Assembly: GCA_013530545.1 (NCBI GenBank)
Contig: SPVA01000050.1
Location: 1 to 36,445, forward strand
Source of the DNA: Acinetobacter lwoffii
GTDB taxonomy: Bacteria; Pseudomonadota; Gammaproteobacteria; Pseudomonadales; Moraxellaceae
Direction: 5' to 3'
DNA: 36,445 bases
The notes under the pieces are model-generated. The model was given only the letters and a program-made list of their open reading frames with translations, did no database searches and was not told where the DNA came from. Position 1 is the first letter of the stretch. Each line of letters opens with the position of its first letter. A program made the translations under genes and the position numbers. This document shows, piece after piece, positions 1-7,535 of this stretch.

Positions 1-1218
1 GATCCTGAACTTTTAAAAACTGTAGATCAAATTATTGCTGATGTTCGTCAGCATGGTGATGCTCAAGTTCTTAAACTCACTCAACAGTTCGATCGACATC
101 CGGCGCATCAATTTTCAGAGCTTGAACTGACCCAGGAACAATTGAAAGCAGCATTTGATGGTCTAAGCACGGAAGTCCGGGAAGCGCTTGAACTTGCAGC
201 GAATCGTATTCGGGAATTCCACCAAGCACAAAAGCAAGATGGCTGGACCTATGTCGATGCCTTGGGCAATACGCTCGGTCAGAAAGTGACTCCACTGGAT
301 CGTGTGGGGATTTATGTACCGGGTGGTCTGGCGTCTTATCCATCTTCAGTATTGATGAATGCGGTGCCTGCACATGTGGCGGGTGTTCCTGAAATTATTA
401 TGGTGGTACCTGCGCCGAATGGTGATTTAAACCCATTGGTACTGGCGGCTGCATATCTGGCAGGCGTAACGCGTGTCTTTACCATTGGTGGCGCGCAAGC
501 GGTTGCGGCATTGGCTTATGGTACAGAAACTGTCCCAGCAGTAGATAAAATTACTGGCCCGGGCAACCGTTTTGTTGCTGCAGCAAAACGTGCAGTGTTT
601 GGTCAGGTCGGCATCGACATGATTGCAGGGCCTTCTGAAATTTTGGTATATGCCGAAGGCCAAAATAATGCTGAATGGCTGGCGATGGATTTACTTTCGC
701 AAGCTGAGCATGACACTGTGGCACAAGCCATTTTCATCACACCAGATGAACAGTTGCTAAATGCCGTTGAACAGGCAATAGAAATGCATCTGGCAACATT
801 GCCAAAGGCAGAAATTGCCCGTACTTCGATTGCCAATCGTGGTGCTTTGGTGCTCGTAAAAGACCGTCAGGAAGCATCGGATTTGATTAATCAGGTGGCA
901 CCTGAGCATTTGATGTTATGTTTAGATGATGCAGAAGCAATGTCTGATAGCATTCGTCATGCAGGTGCAATCTTTATGGGTCGTTATACGCCTGAAGCCA
1001 TTGGTGATTACTGTGCCGGGCCAAACCATGTCTTGCCAACTTCAGGTACTGCGCGTTTTTCATCGCCACTTGGTGTCTATGATTTCCAGAAGCGTTCAAG
1101 TTTGATCATGTGCTCACAAGAAGGTGTAAAAACTTTAGCAAAAACTGCTGATATTTTAGCGCAACAAGAAAACCTGGATGCACATGCACGTTCGGCACGC
1201 TATCGTTATCAATCATAA
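1..1218 (+). CDS. hisD: Histidinol dehydrogenase, 5'-truncated by window edge
   Basis: Zn-dependent enzyme catalysing the last two steps of histidine synthesis, L-histidinol to L-histidine with two NAD+. The reading frame is open from base 1 and shows 405 residues. The family is about 430 long, so roughly the first 25 residues lie outside the window. A TTG at 142 is only an internal codon, because coding similarity continues upstream of it. Family motifs visible: [10 protein letters not shown], the GPSEI segment, LLSQAEHD with the metal- and substrate-binding Gln and His, and [10 protein letters not shown] near the C-terminus. It is followed by hisC on the same strand after a 134-base gap that holds a palindromic repeat. 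A hisG-hisD-hisC order is usual in Acinetobacter. Function is certain; the true start is unseen. Confidence 0.97.
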   Translation, partial: DPELLKTVDQIIADVRQHGDAQVLKLTQQFDRHPAHQFSELELTQEQLKAAFDGLSTEVREALELAANRIREFHQAQKQDGWTYVDALGNTLGQKVTPLDRVGIYVPGGLASYPSSVLMNAVPAHVAGVPEIIMVVPAPNGDLNPLVLAAAYLAGVTRVFTIGGAQAVAALAYGTETVPAVDKITGPGNRFVAAAKRAVFGQVGIDMIAGPSEILVYAEGQNNAEWLAMDLLSQAEHDTVAQAIFITPDEQLLNAVEQAIEMHLATLPKAEIARTSIANRGALVLVKDRQEASDLINQVAPEHLMLCLDDAEAMSDSIRHAGAIFMGRYTPEAIGDYCAGPNHVLPTSGTARFSSPLGVYDFQKRSSLIMCSQEGVKTLAKTADILAQQENLDAHARSARYRYQS

Positions 1219-1228
1219 ATAGCATTAC

Positions 1229-1337
1229 AACCTCTCCCTGACCCTCTCCTAAAAGGAGAGGAGAATTTAAACCACAAAAATCTTGTGTCTTTAGTCATGG
1301 AAATCCCTCTCTCTTGGGGAGAGGTTAGGAGAGGGTT
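1229..1337. repeat. Imperfect palindromic intergenic repeat, copy 1
   Basis: This repeat fills most of the hisD-hisC gap. It begins with CCTCTCCCTGACCCTCTCC (1231-1249), followed by a short hairpin with AAGGAGAGG. It ends with the reverse-oriented counterpart GGGGAGAGGTTAGGAGAGGG (1316-1335), so the whole element is a large inverted repeat with smaller hairpins at each end. Related units lie at about 2446-2515 and 24258-24297. It resembles REP/BIME-type or MITE-like intergenic elements. No transposase is nearby. Confidence 0.75.
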
Positions 1338-1352
1338 TAAAGAGAATACAAA

Positions 1353-2441
1353 ATGAATATTACAGCCGAACAAATGCGTTTTTGGAGTCCTGAAGTACGT
1401 GAATTAGAACCGTATACCCCAGGCGAGCAACCAAAAATTCAAAATATTTTAAAACTTAATACCAATGAAAACCCGTATCCGCCTTCGCCTAAAGTCGTGG
1501 AAGCAGTACAAAAAGTACTGGAAAATTCAGCGGATGTGTTGCGTTTATACCCGGATCCGGATGCGTCTGAACTGAAGCATGCGATTGCCAAACAGCAAAA
1601 TGTACCTGTTGAAACAGTCTTTGTCGGCAATGGCTCAGATGAAGTTTTGGCACATATCTTTAAAGCATTTTTTGTGCAAGAGTTGCCTGTACTTTATCCA
1701 GATATTACCTATAGTTTCTATTCGGTTTATAGTCAGTTTTTTGGGGTTAAAACCAAAATCTTACCATTGAATGATGACTTTGAAATTGTTGTGGATGACT
1801 ATAAACAAGCTAATGGCGGCATTATTATTACTAATCCTAATGCGCCGACCAGTATTGATCTAGGTTTGGTAGCCATTGAGGAAATCCTGCAAGCCAATCG
1901 GGATTCAGTGGTGGTGATTGATGAAGCCTATGTCGACTTCGGTGCTGAATCAGCAGTCAAGCTGGTCGAGAAATATGAAAATTTAGTCGTATGTCAAACC
2001 ACATCGAAGTCACGTTCTCTTGCTGGTCTGCGAGTGGGTTTTGCGATTGCTCAGTCACATTTGATTGCAGCACTTGAAGCAGTCAAAAACAGCTTTAACT
2101 CTTATCCGATGGACCGTTTTGCGATTGCTGCAGCGGTCGCATCATTTGAAGATCAAGCCTACTTTGAAGCACAAAATCAGAAAGTCATTGCTAGCCGTGA
2201 AAAGCTGGTGTCCCAATTAAATGAGCTTGGTTTTGAAGTTTTACCATCGAGTGCCAACTTTATTTTTGCCTCATTGCCATCTAAGGATGCAGGCGAACTT
2301 GCAAGTGAGTTGCGTGAACGTGGCATTATCGTGCGTTATTTTAACAAGCCACGTATTAACCAATTCTTAAGAATTACTATTGGTACAGACGAACAAAACC
2401 AGCGTTTAGTAAATATGCTAAAAAATGAGATTTTGGTGTGA
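1353..2441 (+). CDS. hisC: Histidinol-phosphate aminotransferase
   Basis: PLP-dependent class I/II aminotransferase that converts imidazole-acetol phosphate plus glutamate to histidinol phosphate in histidine synthesis. It has 362 residues, normal for HisC. Motifs: LNTNENPYPPSP at the N-terminus, VGNGSDEVL, the NPNAPTS segment, VIDEAYVDF (cofactor-contacting Asp/Tyr) and TTSKSRSLAGLRVGFA, where Lys219 is the predicted PLP lysine. The ATG is preceded only by a weak purine-rich AAAGAGA. It lies downstream of hisD on the same strand, so co-transcription through the repeat at 1229-1337 is likely. Intact and confidently assigned. Confidence 0.97.
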   Translation: MNITAEQMRFWSPEVRELEPYTPGEQPKIQNILKLNTNENPYPPSPKVVEAVQKVLENSADVLRLYPDPDASELKHAIAKQQNVPVETVFVGNGSDEVLAHIFKAFFVQELPVLYPDITYSFYSVYSQFFGVKTKILPLNDDFEIVVDDYKQANGGIIITNPNAPTSIDLGLVAIEEILQANRDSVVVIDEAYVDFGAESAVKLVEKYENLVVCQTTSKSRSLAGLRVGFAIAQSHLIAALEAVKNSFNSYPMDRFAIAAAVASFEDQAYFEAQNQKVIASREKLVSQLNELGFEVLPSSANFIFASLPSKDAGELASELRERGIIVRYFNKPRINQFLRITIGTDEQNQRLVNMLKNEILV

Positions 2442-2445
2442 TTAA

Positions 2446-2515
2446 AATCCCTCCTGGCCTCTTTTTGAAAAGGAAGGAGTTCCCTCCTTTACTAAAGGAG
2501 GGTTAGGGTGGATTT
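2446..2515. repeat. Imperfect palindromic intergenic repeat, divergent copy 2
   Basis: Directly after hisC. It contains CCCTCCTGGCCTC and GAAAAGGAAGGAG, then CCCTCCTTTACTAAAGGAGGG (2483-2503) followed by TTAGGGTGG. The layout of C-rich arm, short loop and G-rich arm resembles the element at 1229-1337, but the core reads CCCTCC rather than CCTCTCC. It is therefore a related but diverged unit. Confidence 0.6.
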
Positions 2516-2520
2516 GTAGA

Positions 2521-2550
2521 AAAAAGCGAATCAAATGATTCGCTTTTTTA
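2521..2550. terminator. Bidirectional rho-independent terminator between hisC and pabB
   Basis: Perfect stem GCGAATC (2526-2532) / GATTCGC (2537-2543), flanked by an A-run on the left and a T-run on the right. It can therefore terminate both hisDC (+) and the convergent pabB (-). Confidence 0.88.
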
Positions 2551-2551
2551 T

Positions 2552-3883
2552 TTATTCAGGCTGATACCATGTATTTAACAGATCCAGCATTGCTGAAATT
2601 TTATCAAAACATTCTTGGTATTCCGCATCACAATCCGAAGAAATGGTAATACCACCACCCGCCCATAAAGAAACATCTTCTTGATATTTTTGGATGGAAC
2701 GAATCAGAATGTTCCAGGAACCGGTACCATCAAAATTAAAATAACCCATTGATCCACAATAAGCCCCACGTGCTGCACCTTCCAATTCAGCAATAATCTG
2801 CATGGCACGAATTTTAGGTGCGCCCGTAATTGAGCCACCTGGTAGGGCTGACATTAACACCTCGAAAGGATTCACATCTGCTTTTAAGGTCGCTTCTACT
2901 TCGCTCACCATATGATGCACTTGATTAAAACTTTCGATATTAAATAATTTGGGTGTTTTAACCGAGCCTGTTTCCGCATAAACACTTAAATCATTACGTA
3001 ATAAATCCACAATCATGACATTTTCTGCCTGATCTTTTTCCGATGCTTTTAAGGTGTGTTTAGATTGTTCATCCAGCACTGGATCGCTATAGCGTGGCAT
3101 CGTGCCTTTAATTGGTTTGGTGATAATTTTCCGATTTTTTTCGAAGTCAATAAATAACTCGGGTGAGCAGCTGAGTAATTCAAAATCACCAATACGCAGA
3201 TAACCCGCATAGGGCGCTTCGGTTAATGTCCAGAATGCTTGGGCAGTCGCTAAAAGGGAGCCTTGGGCTCGACCTTTAAATTCTTGGGTCAGATTAATCT
3301 GATAGCAGTCACCTGCAACAATATAGTCCTGAATTTTCTGAAAAGCCTGAGTGTAGACAGATTTAGTCCAGCGTGAGCTACAAGGATTTTTTAAGTGAAA
3401 TGTCGGTTGAATTTTATCTTGGTTAAGTAAGTTCTGAATATGATTGAAAATCTGTTCTGCCTGTGGATCCTCACTATAGAACATCCAGCCATCAGGGGTT
3501 GGTTTAATGTAGGAAGAAAATTGACCAATAAATAAACCAGGTTGAGGACGATCTGGATAATGAATATATTGTTGAGCCGCATAATCATAGCTGATAAAAC
3601 CAACATAACCTCCATGAAATCCATTCTTTTGAAGATTTTTTAATGCATCGATTGCTAAATTAAATTCAGATGGGCTGGGTTGATATTGTTCAATCCCTGT
3701 TCTTTTAAAAGACTGAATTTGTGATGTCTGCGCAACAAAATATTCTTGAGCGCAGCAGGCAATAAAAGGCTGACCATTATTATTTAAATACACCAGATGA
3801 TCTAATGTCTTCAATGCGGATAATAGATCTGTAACCAGACGTGATTCAAACTTTAAGGGACGATGATAGAGAGTTTCGGTCAT
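2552..3883 (-). CDS. pabB: Aminodeoxychorismate synthase component I
   Basis: Chorismate-binding enzyme that aminates chorismate to 4-amino-4-deoxychorismate for p-aminobenzoate and folate synthesis, using ammonia from the PabA glutaminase. It has 443 residues, typical for PabB. Motifs of the C-terminal chorismate-binding domain: DCYQINLTQ, LLSCSPELF, KPIKGTMPR (the PIKGT form, with its lysine, is typical of PabB), ENVMIVDLLRNDL and GGSITGAPKIRAM. TrpE (anthranilate synthase) is the main alternative but is less likely given the PIKGT motif and the length. No clear Shine-Dalgarno precedes the ATG at 3883. It converges on hisC and shares the terminator at 2521-2550. Confidence 0.93.
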   Translation of the reverse strand: MTETLYHRPLKFESRLVTDLLSALKTLDHLVYLNNNGQPFIACCAQEYFVAQTSQIQSFKRTGIEQYQPSPSEFNLAIDALKNLQKNGFHGGYVGFISYDYAAQQYIHYPDRPQPGLFIGQFSSYIKPTPDGWMFYSEDPQAEQIFNHIQNLLNQDKIQPTFHLKNPCSSRWTKSVYTQAFQKIQDYIVAGDCYQINLTQEFKGRAQGSLLATAQAFWTLTEAPYAGYLRIGDFELLSCSPELFIDFEKNRKIITKPIKGTMPRYSDPVLDEQSKHTLKASEKDQAENVMIVDLLRNDLSVYAETGSVKTPKLFNIESFNQVHHMVSEVEATLKADVNPFEVLMSALPGGSITGAPKIRAMQIIAELEGAARGAYCGSMGYFNFDGTGSWNILIRSIQKYQEDVSLWAGGGITISSDCDAEYQECFDKISAMLDLLNTWYQPE

Positions 3884-4142
3884 TCAGTTATGGAGAGTTC
3901 AATATGACTCACTATTTTATATCAAGAAGTCAGGAAAATATTTTTAAATCATGAAATACCGTTTATCGGTAAGCGACAGATTGCGACCAACAACAGTTGA
4001 TCAAAAACTGACTCGACGCTAATTTAAGTGGGCTAGCAAATTACTCAAGGAAAGATGCTTAAGCTGTCAGAAAATAAAAAATACAGCCTAAACACTGAGT
4101 AATTCACAACCAAAAAAAATAGTACTCTTGGGAGAGTAAACA
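3884..4142 (+). promoter_or_regulatory. Upstream region of filA with a 9-bp inverted repeat
   Basis: Divergent intergenic region between pabB (-) and filA (+). AATTACTCA (4039-4047) and TGAGTAATT (4096-4104) form a perfect 9-bp inverted repeat 48 bases apart, enclosing a small palindrome GCTTAAGC (4057-4064). If transcribed, this would make a structured filA leader ending about 38 bases before the ATG. A purine-rich GGGAGAG (4130-4136) is the filA ribosome-binding site. I could not settle on a -35/-10 pair. The inverted repeat is seen; its role is inferred. Confidence 0.45.
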
Positions 4143-5261
4143 ATGAAAAAATTTACAAAATTAGTTTTAGCGACTTCAGTTGCATTTAGTGCCAATGCGA
4201 TGGCGATGCAAGCAATGGATGATGCATCTCTAAGCGAAACAACGGGTCAAGACGGTATTAGTATTGGTATCGGTATTTCAAAAATTGAAATTGAAAAACT
4301 ATTTATTCATGACAATGATGGTTTATCTTCTGGTTCTACAATGAAGTCAACTGGTTTATTATCAGATGCAAGTGGTGTTGTATATAAAACTGGTACATTG
4401 GCAACGAATCAAGGTGGAGCGGTAGTAAATATCAATACACGAACCGCTTCATATGACCCTGTTGCAAAAGATGTCAGCTTAGGTGGTACAGGTGGGGCTG
4501 CTGCAATCGTAATCTATGGTAATGGTGAAGTAGGTCATAAGAATGAAAACCATGGTGTTGTTGTTGGTGCAAACTATGATGACAATGGGGCTTACTTACT
4601 AGCTTCGCGCAACCTTATGGATTTAAAAATTGATTCAGATGCAAATGGTGGTGATCCGTTCATTAACATTGCAGCTAAAGTTTCAGGCTTAGACATCAGT
4701 ATTGGTAAAATTGGTGTTGTATCAAGTGGTGCTGAACCAGCTGCTAATGCAAATACTATTCGTCGTGGTGGTCAAGGCAAGGTTAATGACATTTTGTCTG
4801 GCTTATCTCTTAAAACAGGTCCTATGTCTGCAAACATTCAATTGGGTGCAGCACCTCAAGGCGCGATGATCAAGTTGAATGCGACAATGATTGGTGGTTT
4901 AACAATCAACGATTTGGGTATTCTTGATAATTCAACAGATGGTGCAACAATTGCTGCAGGTGTAACAACGGATGGTCCCGGTGAAATCTTTATCGACAGT
5001 ATCAAGCTTACAGATGCTAATTCTAAAAATTTAACTTTAAATCAAAATATTAGTGTATTTGGTGAGTCAACTGTAAATAAAGGTTTTATTCGTATTGTCA
5101 GTACAAGTGGTGCGCATGATAACTATGTGAAAGGTATTCATTTAGGTAGCCGTGATGCTGCATCAATTGGTGATATGGAAGTTCAAGGAATGCAGACTTA
5201 TTATAGTCCAGCGCAAGGTACATACCATCCAGGCGCAGTTATTACTATTTCAGGTCACTAA
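4143..5261 (+). CDS. filA: FilA, exported DUF6160-like putative pilus/surface protein
   Basis: 372 residues starting with a clear Sec signal peptide: KK, a hydrophobic stretch, then probable signal peptidase I cleavage after ANAMA, about residue 21. The mature part is rich in Gly, Asn, Asp, Ser and Thr with many alternating short beta-type segments and no cysteine, like a secreted beta-rich protein. Right after the signal peptide comes MDDASLSETTGQDGIS (residues 25-40), typical of a family I recall as DUF6160/FilA. This motif resembles a C39-type leader (hydrophobics at -12 and -7 before a Gly-Gln pair). It is first gene of the fil locus, has a good Shine-Dalgarno, and is followed by its own terminator, which suggests higher expression than the downstream genes. 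'Pilus assembly' is a name passed through databases; the function is not shown by the sequence. Confidence 0.82.
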   Translation: MKKFTKLVLATSVAFSANAMAMQAMDDASLSETTGQDGISIGIGISKIEIEKLFIHDNDGLSSGSTMKSTGLLSDASGVVYKTGTLATNQGGAVVNINTRTASYDPVAKDVSLGGTGGAAAIVIYGNGEVGHKNENHGVVVGANYDDNGAYLLASRNLMDLKIDSDANGGDPFINIAAKVSGLDISIGKIGVVSSGAEPAANANTIRRGGQGKVNDILSGLSLKTGPMSANIQLGAAPQGAMIKLNATMIGGLTINDLGILDNSTDGATIAAGVTTDGPGEIFIDSIKLTDANSKNLTLNQNISVFGESTVNKGFIRIVSTSGAHDNYVKGIHLGSRDAASIGDMEVQGMQTYYSPAQGTYHPGAVITISGH

Positions 5262-5270
5262 TCTTCATTT

Positions 5271-5302
5271 AAAAAAAGCGCGTGTTTACACGCGTTTTTT
5301 TT
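5271..5302 (+). terminator. Terminator/attenuator between filA and filB
   Basis: Stem CGCGTG (5279-5284) / CACGCG (5289-5294) with loop TTTA, preceded by seven A and followed by a run of T. A strong intrinsic terminator directly after filA. Either filB-F has its own promoter, or read-through lowers its expression relative to filA. Confidence 0.88.
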
Positions 5303-5449
5303 ATGACTAAATCATTTATCCAAAAAATAAAAAAAATGCTGTATTTTTTTGAAAAAGAAGGTATCTTTCTAGTTACAGGGAAGTAGAGTGAATGCTCTAT
5401 AAAAAGAAAAATAGGCGCATCATGCCCATTATAAGAAAAGTTAATAATT

Positions 5450-6283
5450 ATGTTAGAGATCGCGTTGGGCTCGGCATTGATGTATTACGCTGCCAAAGAA
5501 GCTCTGGATATCAAAAAACAGCCAAATGGTGCTGTTCACTATACTGAAGTTCTTGATTCAAGAAATGACTCTTTTGTACGTATGCACCGTGAAGCTGTAG
5601 AAGTAAAACCGGCACTTCTGGATCAGTTTCAGGGCATTGTACGTCAGGCTTATGATTATAGTTGTGGTTCGGCAGCGCTTACGACCCTGCTCAATGGTTA
5701 TGTCGGTACGCAGCTGGATGAGCAGCAAGTCATGAGTGGGCTGATGAAATTCGGTGAAACGGATAAAATTGTTGAACGCCGTAGTTTTTCTCTGCTTGAT
5801 ATGAAGCGCTTTGTGTCAGCCTTAGGGTTGGAAAGTGGAGGCTATCGAGGGGAGTTCAAAGATTTAGTTAATCAAGATCAGCCCGCCATTGTTCCGATTT
5901 CCTATGCAGGATTTAAGCATTTTGTAGTTTATAAAGGTTATAAAAATGGCCGGGTTTATGTTGCAGATCCAGCACTTGGTAATATCAGTTTTGAGGAACG
6001 GCGTTTTCAGGATATTTGGGAAAATAACACTTTGTTCCTGATTAATGTACCTGAACAATATCGCAAAAAATTTCTAGCATTAAAAGAATCAGATATGCGT
6101 CATGTAGAAGATGCTACGATCAATCGCTATGCCTTGGTTGACATGCAGTATCCACAATTTTATATGGACAAAATTGCTGATAAAGCTTCTACGATCCGTA
6201 TGGACCGTAATCGTAATACAGAGTCAGAAAAATTTGGGGAATATCAACATAACTTCCTGAGACTGTATTACAAGAATAAATAA
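5450..6283 (+). CDS. filB: FilB, stand-alone C39-family cysteine peptidase
   Basis: 277 residues with a papain-like C39 peptidase core. Gln66 (oxyanion) and Cys72 lie in RQAYDYSCGSAAL, the family's Q-x5-C spacing, His157 in GFKHFVVYKGY and Asp173 in VADPALG. The catalytic set is therefore complete. C39 domains are best known as the N-terminal peptidase domain of bacteriocin ABC exporters, cutting after Gly-Gly in leader peptides, but here no transporter domain is fused. The first 15 residues are hydrophobic but lack a basic n-region, so export is uncertain. An in-frame stop at 5432 rules out a much longer N-terminus. The ribosome-binding site is weak (AAGAAAAG). It is followed 34 bases later by filC. 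Identification as FilB rests on locus order and fold. Confidence 0.85.
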   Translation: MLEIALGSALMYYAAKEALDIKKQPNGAVHYTEVLDSRNDSFVRMHREAVEVKPALLDQFQGIVRQAYDYSCGSAALTTLLNGYVGTQLDEQQVMSGLMKFGETDKIVERRSFSLLDMKRFVSALGLESGGYRGEFKDLVNQDQPAIVPISYAGFKHFVVYKGYKNGRVYVADPALGNISFEERRFQDIWENNTLFLINVPEQYRKKFLALKESDMRHVEDATINRYALVDMQYPQFYMDKIADKASTIRMDRNRNTESEKFGEYQHNFLRLYYKNK

Positions 6284-6317
6284 AATGAAAAACAGTAATA
6301 AAAATTAAAATGGTGAA

Positions 6318-7523
6318 ATGGATATGAACAGTAAATGGATGAACAAGACGTTCTTGGCACTGAGCATTCAAATGGTAATGGGCGTTGCATTTGCTGCAGA
6401 AGAACCAGCACTAGGTGAATACGAAACGGTTGATGAAGAAGTTGTCGTTGAAACTGCTGCATCTGCACCGACTCAAACCGGGCAGGTCGAAACGCAGACT
6501 GCAGAAGAATCAGAACTAGGTGAATATGAAGCAGTTGAAGAGGCGGTCGTGGAAACAGCAGTACCTGTAGAGACTCAGGCTGGCCAAGTCGTAGATGCAT
6601 CTCAAGCTTTACAGCAACAAGAAGGGGATGCTACTCAGGCAGCTAATCTGGAAGAAGTATTTACGTCAAATGAACGCCAATACTCTCTGATAAAACAAGG
6701 TGAAATTTCATCATATTACGATATTGATTATACCTATTATCGAGACACTCAACTCGATATAGAAATGGCTCAGGGCCAATTGTATCAACTACGTGTTCAA
6801 GAAAATGCAACACATAGTATGACTAATACTTTCACTTTCCAATATGGCGTGAAAGATAACCTGACCTTGACTGCATCCTTACCTTTAGTGGCCAAAACTG
6901 ACTTGTTAAAAGATACCTCTACTGCAGGTTTGGGTGATATTAGTTTGGGTGCTCGCTGGGAACCCTTTCCCCTAAAAGCGGGTCGTCTGCCTCTGATTTT
7001 ATTTGGTAATTTATCAACAAAAACCGGTGAAAGCCCTTATGAAATTAATGCTGCAACAGATCTGGCAGCAGGAAAGGGCTATTACTCTGCTGGTGTGGGT
7101 GCCAGTACGCGTAAATACATTGACCCCGTCGTATTGTTTGCATCCGTCTCTGCAAATTACGGTTTTAAAGAATCGGGCCTGAATCAGCGTCGTGGTAGAC
7201 GGGGGATTGAGGAGTTCGAACCGGGGATTAGTGGAGGCTTTGCCTTTGGTTTTGCATATTCATTTAACTATGACGTTTCGATGACCATGTCCTATCAGCA
7301 AAGCTTTAACACCGGTGCTGAATTTAAATATGACACGGGTGAAAGCTATTCTGCTGCGGATCAGACCAGTTCTACCTTTGCAATTTCCTTAGGTGTACGA
7401 GTCTCTCCAGAAACCATTGTTAATGGTACCGTTGGCTTAGGGCTGACCGAAGATGCACCGGATGTTTCGTTGGGATTATCATTCCCACTTGATATTTTAG
7501 GTTTTGGTAAAAAAATTAGTTAA
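6318..7523 (+). CDS. filC: FilC, predicted outer-membrane beta-barrel with acidic N-terminal repeats
   Basis: 401 residues. Signal peptide with probable cleavage at VAFA-AEEP (about residue 26). Residues 32-100 form an acidic, low-complexity linker with two copies of an LGEYE-containing unit. From about residue 115 the protein shows alternating amphipathic strands typical of a barrel (FTFQYGVKDNLTLTASLPLV, DISLGARWEPF, FAFGFAYSFNYDVSMTMSYQQSF) and ends with VSLGLSFPLDI, like transporter-type porins of the MetA-pathway-of-phenol-degradation group. It starts at ATG 6318; ATG 6324, two codons on, sits better behind the GGTG at 6311-6314. It is 12 bases ahead of filD, so translational coupling is likely. 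Barrel fold is inferred from strand pattern; the role in the fil system is unknown. Confidence 0.78.
   Translation: MDMNSKWMNKTFLALSIQMVMGVAFAAEEPALGEYETVDEEVVVETAASAPTQTGQVETQTAEESELGEYEAVEEAVVETAVPVETQAGQVVDASQALQQQEGDATQAANLEEVFTSNERQYSLIKQGEISSYYDIDYTYYRDTQLDIEMAQGQLYQLRVQENATHSMTNTFTFQYGVKDNLTLTASLPLVAKTDLLKDTSTAGLGDISLGARWEPFPLKAGRLPLILFGNLSTKTGESPYEINAATDLAAGKGYYSAGVGASTRKYIDPVVLFASVSANYGFKESGLNQRRGRRGIEEFEPGISGGFAFGFAYSFNYDVSMTMSYQQSFNTGAEFKYDTGESYSAADQTSSTFAISLGVRVSPETIVNGTVGLGLTEDAPDVSLGLSFPLDILGFGKKIS
6411..6590 (+). repeat. In-gene duplication of a ~105-bp acidic unit in filC
   Basis: Two imperfect units of about 35 residues, starting at residues 32 and 67. Each has LGEYE followed by V-x-EE/EA, VVETA and a QTGQV/QAGQV close. 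The spacing is a whole number of codons, so the duplication keeps the reading frame. Confidence 0.65.
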
Positions 7524-7535
7524 TAGGGGTGTCGT

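Noticed and set aside
3997..4025. TTGATC / TAATTT as the filA promoter
   Set aside because: Spacing is 17 bp but the -10 matches consensus at only three of six positions; not strong enough to list.
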